From Opitutaceae bacterium (GTDB lineage Bacteria > Verrucomicrobiota > Verrucomicrobiia > Opitutales > Coraliomargaritaceae), in contig QXZH01000131.1 of assembly GCA_009886465.1 (NCBI GenBank), forward strand, positions 1 through 36,134: a stretch of DNA of 36,134 nucleotides, in the 5' to 3' direction. Position 1 is the stretch's first letter, and every line of letters begins with the position of its first letter. This document shows positions 1 to 7,801 of the stretch, piece after piece. Under the pieces are notes generated by a model. The model was given only the letters and a program-made list of their open reading frames with translations, was not told where the DNA came from and did no database searches. The translations under genes and the position numbers were made by a program.

Positions 1-2
1 AG

Positions 3-89
3 ACCAAGCATGCCATCATCATTCGCGTGATGGACGCCGTCTCCGCCGCCGGCATTACTGGGGTTAACTTTGCGATTGAGCTAGAATAG
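3..89 (+). CDS. ExbD/TolR-family biopolymer transport protein, C-terminal end (partial)
   Basis: Only the last 28 codons are in the window, in frame 3, ending at a TAG at 87-89. The peptide includes RVMDAVSAAGITGVNFAIEL, which matches the end of the ExbD/TolR fold, where family members carry a VMDAVRxAG-type helix followed by a short strand. ExbD is a proton-channel partner of ExbB that powers TonB-dependent uptake across the outer membrane. The assignment rests on this short tail only, so the exact paralog (ExbD or TolR) cannot be told. The gene is separated from the next one by about 250 AT-rich bases and is probably the last gene of its operon. Confidence 0.6.
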   Translation, partial: TKHAIIIRVMDAVSAAGITGVNFAIELE

Positions 90-341
90 GGTGAACTCTT
101 TAAAAAAAATGAGCGATTTGTGCATTAATCACTGATAAACCCCCCGTTTACTAGTAAAATTGATCACAAGCGGAAAATAATGCTGGAAATGCAGGTAAAA
201 ATCTAACATTTTTCAAATATGGTAAGCGATTAGCTATACAAATAATAAACGCAATTGTCCTAATTTTGTAACTATCGCCTATTAATATTTTTATTTATTC
301 TTAAATTTAAAAACTACCCCAACATCTAGACTTCGACTTAT

Positions 342-1022
342 ATGAAAATTAAAACTATAATTGTAGCTATTGCGCTCAGTGCTGGCTTTAGCATAGCGGT
401 TCAAGGACAAATTGTCTTTAGCCAGTATGCAGAAACAAATTCTGGAACTACTCCCAAAGGAGTAGAATTATGGAACCACTCGACCTCAACTGTAGACTTC
501 TCTGTTACTGGTCTTAACATTTTAAAAGGCACCAACGGCGCGGCGCCGTCTTCTGATTTCACCCTCACCTCAGGCACAATGAGTGCTGGAGAGGTAATTG
601 TAATAGGCACCTCGGACATAGGTAATTACTTGAACACTACATTCGGTGTAGGAGTGATACAGTTTTTTACTGAGGGATTCACATTCAATGGTGATGATGC
701 TCTAGTCCTGCAACTTGGTGGAAGCACTTTAGACACGTTCGGCATAGCAGGAACAGATCCAGGCTCTGAATGGTCTGCTAATGGTGTGAGCACAAAAAAT
801 CAAAACATAGCTCTCATAGAGGGGGGAACCATCACAGGAACTGGATTGGTAGGATTTTCAGACCCTAGCACAAGATTTAGCACAATTTCAACAAATCCTA
901 GTGGGTCTGGCGGACTAAGCGGTTTTGGAGTAGCTCCAGTGCCCGAGCCTAACACCTACGCCCTCCTCGCGGGCATGTTTGCACTCGCTTCAGTGATGGT
1001 TCGTCGCCGTTCGGTAAAATAA
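342..1022 (+). CDS. PEP-CTERM sorting domain protein with lamin-tail-like domain
   Basis: This is a 226-residue exported protein. Residues 1-22 form a signal peptide with a short basic start and a hydrophobic core, cleaved near VQG-Q. Residues of about 24-170 look like a lamin-tail (LTD) beta-sandwich: KGVELWNHST, a stretch ending GEVIVIG, then FNGDDALVLQLGG and LDTFG. The C-terminus carries a PEP-CTERM sorting tag: VPEP at about 200-203, a hydrophobic helix, and the basic tail RRRSVK. In this family the tag is read by an exosortase that cuts and delivers the protein to the surface or matrix. The exosortase is not in this window. The roughly 250 bases upstream are very AT-rich and hold no other ORF. 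The gene stands alone with its own terminator. The function of the mature domain is unknown; LTD domains often occur in surface or nuclease-associated proteins. Confidence 0.85.
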   Translation: MKIKTIIVAIALSAGFSIAVQGQIVFSQYAETNSGTTPKGVELWNHSTSTVDFSVTGLNILKGTNGAAPSSDFTLTSGTMSAGEVIVIGTSDIGNYLNTTFGVGVIQFFTEGFTFNGDDALVLQLGGSTLDTFGIAGTDPGSEWSANGVSTKNQNIALIEGGTITGTGLVGFSDPSTRFSTISTNPSGSGGLSGFGVAPVPEPNTYALLAGMFALASVMVRRRSVK

Positions 1023-1047
1023 TTCTAAATTACAATCTTTCTCAAAA

Positions 1048-1079
1048 GGTCTCTCCATTTGGAGGGGCCTTTTTCTTTT
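1048..1079 (+). terminator. Rho-independent terminator after the PEP-CTERM gene
   Basis: The arms GGTCTCTCC and GGAGGGGCC pair over 9 positions (two as G-U) around the loop ATTT and are followed by TTTTTCTTTT. It lies 25 bases after the stop codon and on the same strand. Confidence 0.85.
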
Positions 1080-1136
1080 GAAGGGCTTCAACCCAAAGGT
1101 TTCAAAAGGATCTGGGCACATTCTGCGAATTCTATT

Positions 1137-1266
1137 ATGCCGGGCAGCTCACGTATTGAAATACTCACTAGCCGTCTATCACGTGATGAACCGTGGGGCG
1201 TATCGGAGCTGAATTTTTGAGACGAAGTGCACGCCAAAAGGTTTCTTCGTTTTCGATTCAGTGGAA
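1137..1266 (+). pseudogene. Remnant of a Y1 (IS200-like, REP-associated) transposase, N-terminal fragment
   Basis: From the ATG at 1137 the frame reads MPGSSRIE. After a +1 shift at about 1161 it continues YSLAVYHVMNRGAYRS, then a TGA at 1210, then IFETKCTPKGFF in the same frame up to the coaC stop. The Y1_Tnp family (REP-associated tyrosine transposases) starts in the pattern 'RIEYPGAxYHVMNRG...IFE', so the order and spacing fit closely. The piece has one frameshift and one stop, and it lacks the catalytic HUH histidines and the tyrosine, which lie further on. It is therefore a dead 5' fragment, cut off where coaC begins. I saw no REP palindromes beside it. Identification is by motif memory only, without a search. 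Confidence 0.6.
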
Positions 1267-1833
1267 CTAAGTTTTTTGAAAGAAGTTAATGACGGAATCG
1301 ACGATTGTCTCCACGGCGGCTAATTTACCTTCTCCCTCGTAGCCACATGCTAGCATACCGCTCTGAGGTTCTATAAAGTGGCAGCCGCGCTCACGCAGGG
1401 TGGCGATATTTGCCTGCGTAGCAGGATGTGTCAGCATCTTACCATTCATGGCTGGCGCGATCATAACAGGCGCAGCCGTGGCGAGATGGATCGAAGTCAA
1501 CAAATCCGGCGCGAGTCCGTGAGCGAATTGAGCGATACAGTGTGCGCTGGCTGGAGCGACCAGCAGGAGGTCTGCACGGTCAGCGAGGTCGATATGCCCG
1601 GGCTGCCAGCTCTCACCCTCGTTCCAGATGTCGGAGGCGACTGGATTACGCGAAAGGGTCTGTAAGGTAAGCGGCTGGATAAAGCTGCAGGCACCCGCCG
1701 TCATAATCGGGAACACATCCGCACCTGCCTCGCTTAAGCGACTGGTGATGTCCGCCGCCTTAAATGCAGCGATCGATCCAGTGACGCCAAGTAGGATGGT
1801 GCGACCTTTTAGAATGGAAGTAGTCTCTGACAC
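1267..1833 (-). CDS. coaC: Phosphopantothenoylcysteine decarboxylase (flavoprotein, CoaC domain only)
   Basis: This FMN-dependent enzyme decarboxylates phosphopantothenoylcysteine to phosphopantetheine in coenzyme A synthesis. The 188 residues cover only the CoaC half of the usual bifunctional Dfp/CoaBC (about 400 residues). Visible family motifs are GVTGSIAAFKA near residue 16 (flavin phosphate site), His80 in HIDLADRADLLLVAPASA (the catalytic histidine position), PAMN with Asn130, and the substrate flap ACGYEGEGKL with Cys163. The CoaB synthetase half is missing and must be a separate gene. The start is GTG at 1833; no ATG fits. It is divergent from leuA, with about 190 bases between them. 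coaE, another CoA gene, is also in the window but 32 kb away. Confidence 0.88.
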   Translation of the reverse strand: MSETTSILKGRTILLGVTGSIAAFKAADITSRLSEAGADVFPIMTAGACSFIQPLTLQTLSRNPVASDIWNEGESWQPGHIDLADRADLLLVAPASAHCIAQFAHGLAPDLLTSIHLATAAPVMIAPAMNGKMLTHPATQANIATLRERGCHFIEPQSGMLACGYEGEGKLAAVETIVDSVINFFQKT

Positions 1834-2023
1834 AGGGTAATCAATGGGGGGTATTTACCAGACAAACAAGACTCAAGTATGCCTTCTAATCGCAGTAAAA
1901 AAGACTATGTTTAATACAACTTACGGAAGCCCTCGAATTTTTTTCACGGTGAAGCGATCAAGATATACGCTTTCGTTTTTCTCAAATATGCATTTTATTA
2001 GGTTTTATTGAACCAGGATCCCC

Positions 2024-3703
2024 ATGCAAAAAGGCAAGATCACTAAATACACACCCTTCCCACAAATCGATTTACCTGACCGTCAATGGCCGAGTAGGAC
2101 GATCACTCATGCACCCATCTGGGCAAGCGTAGATCTACGCGACGGCAACCAAGCACTCGCTACGCCGATGACGGTGAACGAAAAATTGGAGATGTTTGAA
2201 CTCTTGGTCAAAATTGGCTTTAAAGAGATCGAAGTCGGCTTCCCCTCCGCGAGTGATACGGAGTTCAACTTTATCCGCCGCTTAGTGGATGAAAAACGCA
2301 TACCTGCGGATGTGACTTTGCAGGTACTTGTGCAGGCGCGTGAACATTTGATTCGTCGCACTTTTGAAAGCCTCGAAGGCGTCTCAAAGGCGATCGTGCA
2401 TTTGTATAACTCAACCTCGCCTGTGCAGCGACGCGTTACTTTTAACAAAACGAAGGACGAAATCAAAGCCATCGCCGTCGAAGGCACTCGCTTGGTCAAA
2501 AGCCTCGTTGAAACGATTCCTGGCACGCAGATACGCTTTCAATACTCGCCTGAGAGTTTCTCCGACACTGAGGTAGACTACGCCCTCGAGGTCTGCGAAG
2601 CTGTTATGGCGGAGTGGGCGCCCTCCGAGGATGACAAGATCATCCTCAACTTGCCCGCCACCGTCGAAGTCGCGACGCCCAACGTGCATGCCGATCAGAT
2701 CGAGTGGTTTTGCCGCAATTTAAAGGAGCGCAATAAAGCCTACATTAGCTTACACACACACAACGACCGAGGCACGGGTATCGCGGCGACGGAGCTTGGG
2801 CTATTGGCTGGAGCGGACCGCGTGGAAGGCACCCTCTTCGGTAACGGTGAGCGCACAGGCAATCTCGATATCGTGACAGTCGCCTTGAACCTCTACACGC
2901 AAGGCGTCGATTCGGCACTTGATTTGAGTGAACTAGAAGAAATTCGTAGGATCTATGAACGTATCACTCGCATGACGGTACACGACCGACACCCCTACTC
3001 AGGAGATCTAGTCTTTACTGCATTTTCTGGCTCGCATCAGGATGCGATTAAGAAGGGCATGGATTTGCGCTCTAAGAAAGACACGGAGGGCGCACGCTGG
3101 GAAGTCCCCTATCTCGCGATCGACCCTGCAGATATTGGGCGCGACTACGAGGCAATCATCCGAATTAACAGCCAAAGCGGCAAGGGGGGCGTCGCCTACA
3201 TTTTAGAGCGAGACTTCGGTCTCGATTTGCCCAAAGCAATGCACCCCGAAGTCGGTATGGTCGTGAATGAGACCGCTGACAAAGGGAGTCGCGAGCTCTC
3301 ACCGGATGAGGTTCACGAGGTTTTCATGCAAGCGTATGTTAACTTGGAAGCACCCATGGAATTGTTATCGATTGAACGTGAGGACTTTTCCCAGTCAGGA
3401 GAGGTCAAAGTCGATGCCGAGATTTGCATGAATGGAAAATCAAATAAGGTCACTGGAACAGGCAATGGCCCCATCAGCGCCTTCGTCGATGCACTTGAGC
3501 AAGAGGGCTACAAAGACTTCCAACTACTCGATTACCGACAGCACTCGATTGGAGGCGGATCGAAAACGGAAGCTGCGGCCTATATACAGATTAAAAATGA
3601 CGATGGCTCTGTTAGCTTCGGTTGCGGCATCAATGCGAACATCGAGTTAGCGGGCTTACACGCACTTGTTAGCGCTTTTAATCGAGCGCACTCAAAAGTG
3701 TAA
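2024..3703 (+). CDS. leuA: 2-isopropylmalate synthase (long, type 2 form)
   Basis: This enzyme condenses acetyl-CoA with 2-oxoisovalerate, the first committed step of leucine synthesis. The 559-residue length and the start (KYTPFPQIDLPDRQWPSR) fit the type 2 LeuA group found in actinobacteria, fungi and some other bacteria, rather than the roughly 510-residue E. coli type. The catalytic DRE-TIM barrel shows SVDLRDGNQAL near residue 35, LHTHNDRGTG with the metal-binding HxH, and GNGERTGNLD. The last 130 or so residues, with GGGSKTEAAAYIQ, form the leucine-sensing regulatory domain, so leucine feedback inhibition is likely. ATG 2024 is preceded by AGGA at a suitable distance. The 190-base upstream region holds no obvious T-box or leucine-rich leader peptide. 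It is convergent with holA, 16 bases away. Confidence 0.95.
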   Translation: MQKGKITKYTPFPQIDLPDRQWPSRTITHAPIWASVDLRDGNQALATPMTVNEKLEMFELLVKIGFKEIEVGFPSASDTEFNFIRRLVDEKRIPADVTLQVLVQAREHLIRRTFESLEGVSKAIVHLYNSTSPVQRRVTFNKTKDEIKAIAVEGTRLVKSLVETIPGTQIRFQYSPESFSDTEVDYALEVCEAVMAEWAPSEDDKIILNLPATVEVATPNVHADQIEWFCRNLKERNKAYISLHTHNDRGTGIAATELGLLAGADRVEGTLFGNGERTGNLDIVTVALNLYTQGVDSALDLSELEEIRRIYERITRMTVHDRHPYSGDLVFTAFSGSHQDAIKKGMDLRSKKDTEGARWEVPYLAIDPADIGRDYEAIIRINSQSGKGGVAYILERDFGLDLPKAMHPEVGMVVNETADKGSRELSPDEVHEVFMQAYVNLEAPMELLSIEREDFSQSGEVKVDAEICMNGKSNKVTGTGNGPISAFVDALEQEGYKDFQLLDYRQHSIGGGSKTEAAAYIQIKNDDGSVSFGCGINANIELAGLHALVSAFNRAHSKV

Positions 3704-3719
3704 AACCCTTGCCGGAAAG

Positions 3720-4817
3720 CTAGCTGAGACAGCGGATGGCTAGTTCACGGCAGACTTCTCCCTGCTCATTGGGACGCTCGATAATGGCCTCGAAGGCCTC
3801 GGTGAACGCAATCTGAAAATCGATCAGCTTTTTCAAGGGCACCTTATTCGCCGTCTCCGCAAGTCGACCCAGATACCACGGATTCTGGGTGAAGACATTC
3901 AAATTACTCTTCTCTTCGCTATCACCAAAATGCTGCCCATAGGTGCGGGCAGCCGATTCCAGATCACTCTTGGAGATGCCGCGGCCACCCAGGCGAATCG
4001 CACCTGCATCGAGTAAAACACGCAACTGAATGAGCAAGCGATTACGCGATTGAAGACTGCCGAGTAATGGCCGCGATTCACTCTGGGTAAAAAAGTGACG
4101 GCGCAGCGCCTCGAGCGTCCAAGAAAGTTTGAGCGAGTAAAAAGCGTCCGCTGCTTCGAAGAAGTCAGCATCTCCGAAGTTCGGCACAAGATCAGTCACG
4201 AGGCGCTCACTAATAGGTTCAGCCCCCTCCCCTGCAAAGGTCAGTAACTTACGCGTCTCCTCAACGATCAGCCGGGTGTTGCCGTTGACCTTCCCGATGA
4301 GCAATTCAATCGCAGCACGCGTCATCGTATTGCCCGCCTGAGTGCACTCTTCAGCGATCAAAGCGGCACAAGTCTGCGCGGTGTCTTTACCCGCAGCCAT
4401 CGCGGTAAAATCAGAATTTTTCTGGCACCATTTAAAAAAAGTACGGCGCTTATCGACAGGCTGTGCGGTAATCAAAACACCCACACTCGTCGCATCGAGG
4501 CCTTCGAGCATCGCTTTTAAATTATCGAGTAAATCGAGGGTGCCTTGCGCACGACCCGTTGGACTATCGGCCATAAAATTGACATCCTTAAGCCACACAA
4601 CCTTGCGCTCGCCAAAGAGAGAGAGCGTCTGCGCGGCGCTGGTGAAGCGGTTGATCGCATCCTCGACTTCCGCGACATTCGCAGCACGCCCATCAACGAC
4701 CTCCTTCGAAAGATCATCCATCAAGTCCTTTGTCTGCTCAGTAAACCAAGACTTACCCTTTTCCGTAACAAGGTAATCGTCGTCCCCACAGATAAATGTA
4801 AATGGCTTCGCTGGCAT
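3720..4817 (-). CDS. holA: DNA polymerase III, delta subunit
   Basis: The delta subunit is the clamp-loader 'wrench' that opens the sliding clamp during DNA replication. The start I favour is ATG 4817, giving 365 residues beginning MPAKPFTFICGDDDYLV, which matches the family's opening 'YLLyGdexyL' pattern. The ORF track extends this to 4931 (403 residues), but that extra piece is Arg-rich, runs into the end of cinA, and is unlike any HolA N-terminus. Later parts fit the family: AQTLSLFGERKVVWLKDVNF in the first domain, an alpha-helical lid with NGNTRLIVEETRKL, and a C-terminal collar region with LLIQLRVLL and NPWYLGRLAE. It follows cinA on the same strand, with 95 bases between them. HolA is poorly conserved, so the call rests on the overall pattern. 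Confidence 0.87.
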   Translation of the reverse strand: MPAKPFTFICGDDDYLVTEKGKSWFTEQTKDLMDDLSKEVVDGRAANVAEVEDAINRFTSAAQTLSLFGERKVVWLKDVNFMADSPTGRAQGTLDLLDNLKAMLEGLDATSVGVLITAQPVDKRRTFFKWCQKNSDFTAMAAGKDTAQTCAALIAEECTQAGNTMTRAAIELLIGKVNGNTRLIVEETRKLLTFAGEGAEPISERLVTDLVPNFGDADFFEAADAFYSLKLSWTLEALRRHFFTQSESRPLLGSLQSRNRLLIQLRVLLDAGAIRLGGRGISKSDLESAARTYGQHFGDSEEKSNLNVFTQNPWYLGRLAETANKVPLKKLIDFQIAFTEAFEAIIERPNEQGEVCRELAIRCLS

Positions 4818-4912
4818 GAAGGCGCTCAGTCTCGGAGACCACTTTAAAGAGCGCAAGACGGAATGCGGGCGAGCGTAACTTGCTCGTACTATTTTATCGT
4901 GGCGTGCTCGCC

Positions 4913-6196
4913 TTAGTCCCGCTCGCCGCAACTAAGGAACTCAGCTACTTTATTCTCGCGCAATTTTCGGCGCATCCAGTCGAGCGCAGCGTGAACGGCA
5001 CGTGCTTTAACGTCGAGTCTGCCACCCGCGTAACGAACTGTTTTACACCACACGCCGACAGGCGAATGATAGCCTAAGTGAATGGTGCCGACGGGATTTT
5101 GTTCATTGCCACCATCAGGCCCCGCGAAGCCGGTCACACTGAGGCCATAATCAGTCGAGAGGCGCTCGGCGATACCAGAGGCCATTGCAATGGCGCATTC
5201 GGCACTGACGGCGCCGTGCTGTTCGATGATCGATTCGGGCACACCCACTTTAGAGACTTTCACATCATTCGCATAGCAAACGACCCCGCCAACGAAGACC
5301 TTGGAAGCACCCGATAAATTCGTAAAGGCATCGCATAGCATACCACCGGTGCAAGACTCGGCGATGGCGAGGGAGCGATCAAGCGCACGTAGCTCATGAA
5401 AAACGACTTTTGCGAGTGAACAGTGACCGAAACAGACGAAATCCTCCCCCAATAGCACGCAGGCTTCTTGCCCAATGGCCTTGAGTTGCTCCATGCTCAG
5501 CTTACGATCAAGCGAGCTCAGACGCACATCGACGATGCCGTAGTGCACACAGTAGGCCACGGACAAATCGGGATAGGCTTTGGTAATAGGCTGCATTGTT
5601 TCTTCCACACTCGACTCACCTGAACCAAAGGTGCGGATCTGAAGGTAAGCTTCTTCCTCGCTCAGCGCACCGAGTGCTTGGAGCATGGGAATGGCCTCTT
5701 TCTCAAACATTGGGATCAGCTCATTAGTGGGGCCAGGCAGCATGATCAAAATCTTACCATCGCACTGATAAGCCATACCGGGTGCCGTTCCGCGCTCGTT
5801 ATGAAGCACCTCGCCATCAACAAAGCGGTAGCACTGCTTCCGGTGATGGTCTGCCATGGAATGACCGACCACTTTAAAACGTGCCTGAATGAGCGCTTCG
5901 ATTTCTGGTTCGAAAACAAGCTCCGCACCCAGCGCTTCGGCAATTTTTTCCCGTGTCATATCATCTGCAGTCGGACCGAGGCCACCCGTAGTAATGACGA
6001 TATCCGAGTTCGCCCAAGCCTCGAGAAAGGCACGTTTGATCTCTTCCGACTCGTCTGTAATCACGCGATTGCGGCGGATAGGCAGACCGTATCTAGCCAG
6101 CTGCGCGCCTAGGTAGGTGAGGTGCGAGTTCTCTCGAATTCCGACGAGTAGTTCATCTCCAAAGTTGATTACTTCGACAATTGGCGTTTTAGACAT
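4913..6196 (-). CDS. cinA: CinA-family protein (MoCF-like domain plus nicotinamide-nucleotide amidase domain)
   Basis: This is a two-domain CinA of 427 residues, the normal length. Residues of about 6-180 are the molybdopterin-binding-like domain (DELLVGIRENS, then ITTGGLGPTADDMTRE), which in studied members hydrolyses ADP-ribose-type compounds. Residues of about 260-415 are the amidase domain (AIAESCTGGMLCD, then GGVVCYANDVKVSKVGV, then VTGFAGPDGG), which deamidates nicotinamide mononucleotide and recycles pyridine nucleotides. The name comes from competence genes, but a direct role in DNA uptake is not established for most species. ATG 6196 faces uvrC across a 62-base divergent spacer. holA follows downstream, so the two are probably co-transcribed. 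Confidence 0.93.
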   Translation of the reverse strand: MSKTPIVEVINFGDELLVGIRENSHLTYLGAQLARYGLPIRRNRVITDESEEIKRAFLEAWANSDIVITTGGLGPTADDMTREKIAEALGAELVFEPEIEALIQARFKVVGHSMADHHRKQCYRFVDGEVLHNERGTAPGMAYQCDGKILIMLPGPTNELIPMFEKEAIPMLQALGALSEEEAYLQIRTFGSGESSVEETMQPITKAYPDLSVAYCVHYGIVDVRLSSLDRKLSMEQLKAIGQEACVLLGEDFVCFGHCSLAKVVFHELRALDRSLAIAESCTGGMLCDAFTNLSGASKVFVGGVVCYANDVKVSKVGVPESIIEQHGAVSAECAIAMASGIAERLSTDYGLSVTGFAGPDGGNEQNPVGTIHLGYHSPVGVWCKTVRYAGGRLDVKARAVHAALDWMRRKLRENKVAEFLSCGERD

Positions 6197-6258
6197 AGTG
6201 ATTACTTAAAAAGAGTGCAGCTTAAGCAGAACTGCAAACGAAATGTAAGATTCTAAAA

Positions 6259-7728
6259 ATGCCCGAAGGACCCAAAGCCCAGTTAAAAGAAAAAGTCCGC
6301 CGCCTCCCTCATAAGCCGGGAGTTTACCAGATGAAAGATCGTATCGGGCAGGTTATCTATGTGGGTAAGGCCAAGGACTTAAAGAAGCGCGTCAGCACTT
6401 ACTTCCAAGCCTCGCGCAAGATGACGGTCGCGCAGCCAAAGGTGCGTGCCATGCTCGACCTGATCCACGACTTCGAGATCATCACCGTCAATTCCGAAGC
6501 AGAGGCATTGCTACTCGAAGGGCAACTGATCAAAAAGTTCAAGCCCCGCTACAATACCGACTTTACGGACGACAAGCGCTTCCTCCTCGTTCGTATCGAC
6601 CCACGTGAATCACTCCCTCGCTTCCGGCTAACGCGTAACCGCACCGACAGTAATTCTCGCTACTACGGCCCCTTCGCACACTCCAGCCATTTGCGCAAAA
6701 CACTCACAGAGCTACGGCGTAGATTTGGCATCCTTCTCAGCGATGCCTCCCCCGTAGAACTACCCGACGGTCGCTGGCGCCTTTACGATGACGCCCGCGC
6801 CGAAATCTACGAGCACGACAACGAGATCACCGCTGAGCAATACACCGAGCGTTTAGGAGCAGCCTGCGAGTTCTTAGAAGGGAAAGCCCGCGAGTGGCTC
6901 TCTGAGCTGAAGACCGAGATGAAAGCCGCCTCCGCAGCGAAACGCTATGAAGAAGCCGCTTCACTTCGTGACCGTATCGATGCCCTACAACGCACCGCTA
7001 GCCGTACCCGTAAATTTGAGCGCAACCTAGTCGGCACGCACAATCATCGCCAAGTCGTCAAAAGCCTAAAGGAAAAACTCCACATTGCCCAAGAACCTCG
7101 CCGCATGGAGTGTTTCGATATCTCCCACATCTCGGGTAGTTTTTGCGTGGCCTCGATGGTCGCATTTAAGGACGGCTTGCCTGATCGCAAAAGTTACCGC
7201 CGCTTCAAAATTAAGAGCTTCGTCGGTAACGATGACTTCCGCGCGATGGAAGAGGTGGTCGGTCGCCGCTACCGTCGCATGCATGAAGAGGGCAAAGCCT
7301 TTCCTGACCTAATCGTCATAGACGGAGGTGCGGGGCAAGTTACTTCCGCGCTCAAAGCATTCCTCAGTCAAGGTCTAGAGCCGCCCGAGCTAATCGGTCT
7401 AGCCAAGCGCAACGAGACGGTCATCTACAGTGACGGCCGTGAACCGCTCAACCTAGCTCATCACGATCCCGCACTGCGCCTGCTTCAGCATATCCGCGAC
7501 GAAGCTCACCATTTTGCCAACAGTTTCAACGCCGAATTACGCAGCAAGCGCCTGAAAGAGTCCATCCTAGACGATTTCAAAGGCCTCGGAACGAAGCGTA
7601 AACAACAGTTGCTACAACACTTCGGTTCGCTCGAGAAACTGCGTAATGCGAAAGTCGATCAACTCACGCAGGTCGAAGGAATTGGCAGTGTGACCGCCGA
7701 ACGGCTAGTGGGTTTTTTAAATCCATAA
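6259..7728 (+). CDS. uvrC: UvrABC excinuclease subunit C, compact form
   Basis: UvrC makes both cuts around bulky DNA lesions in nucleotide excision repair. The order of domains is GIY-YIG nuclease at about 17-100 (GVYQMK, IYVGKAKDLKKRV, EAEALLLEGQLIKKF), UVR motif at about 222-245 for UvrB binding, RNase H-like 5' nuclease at about 282-420 (Asp287 in ECFDISH, Asp355 in IDGGAGQ, histidines 417-418), and helix-hairpin-helix repeats at about 440-489. At 489 residues it is about 110-130 shorter than usual. The Cys-rich stretch normally found between the GIY-YIG and UVR parts is absent (the only Cys there is Cys203), and the domain that normally joins UVR to the RNase H part is reduced to about 35 residues. 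All nuclease residues are kept, so I expect it to be active. ATG 6259 is the first start. Confidence 0.93.
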   Translation: MPEGPKAQLKEKVRRLPHKPGVYQMKDRIGQVIYVGKAKDLKKRVSTYFQASRKMTVAQPKVRAMLDLIHDFEIITVNSEAEALLLEGQLIKKFKPRYNTDFTDDKRFLLVRIDPRESLPRFRLTRNRTDSNSRYYGPFAHSSHLRKTLTELRRRFGILLSDASPVELPDGRWRLYDDARAEIYEHDNEITAEQYTERLGAACEFLEGKAREWLSELKTEMKAASAAKRYEEAASLRDRIDALQRTASRTRKFERNLVGTHNHRQVVKSLKEKLHIAQEPRRMECFDISHISGSFCVASMVAFKDGLPDRKSYRRFKIKSFVGNDDFRAMEEVVGRRYRRMHEEGKAFPDLIVIDGGAGQVTSALKAFLSQGLEPPELIGLAKRNETVIYSDGREPLNLAHHDPALRLLQHIRDEAHHFANSFNAELRSKRLKESILDDFKGLGTKRKQQLLQHFGSLEKLRNAKVDQLTQVEGIGSVTAERLVGFLNP

Positions 7729-7801
7729 ATAAGAGTGGCGCCTGTGCTTACTTAGGCCTGAGTCGCCCCATCTTACTCTTGGGTGCGATCAAACTTCCGC
7801 G

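Noticed and set aside
1834-2023. Possible T-box or leucine leader upstream of leuA
   Set aside because: No T-box consensus, no run of leucine codons and no terminator-antiterminator pair was found. The short ATG frame at 1878 (MPSNRSKKDYV) has no leucine.
4818-4931. N-terminal extension of holA in the ORF track
   Set aside because: It is Arg-rich, overlaps the end of cinA, and is not seen in HolA proteins. The start at 4817 gives a normal family N-terminus.
7735-7786. Nested inverted repeats between uvrC and hemB as a bidirectional terminator
   Set aside because: AAGAGT...ACTCTT and GGCG...CGCC can pair, but with large bulges and no T-run on either side. The structure is too weak to call.
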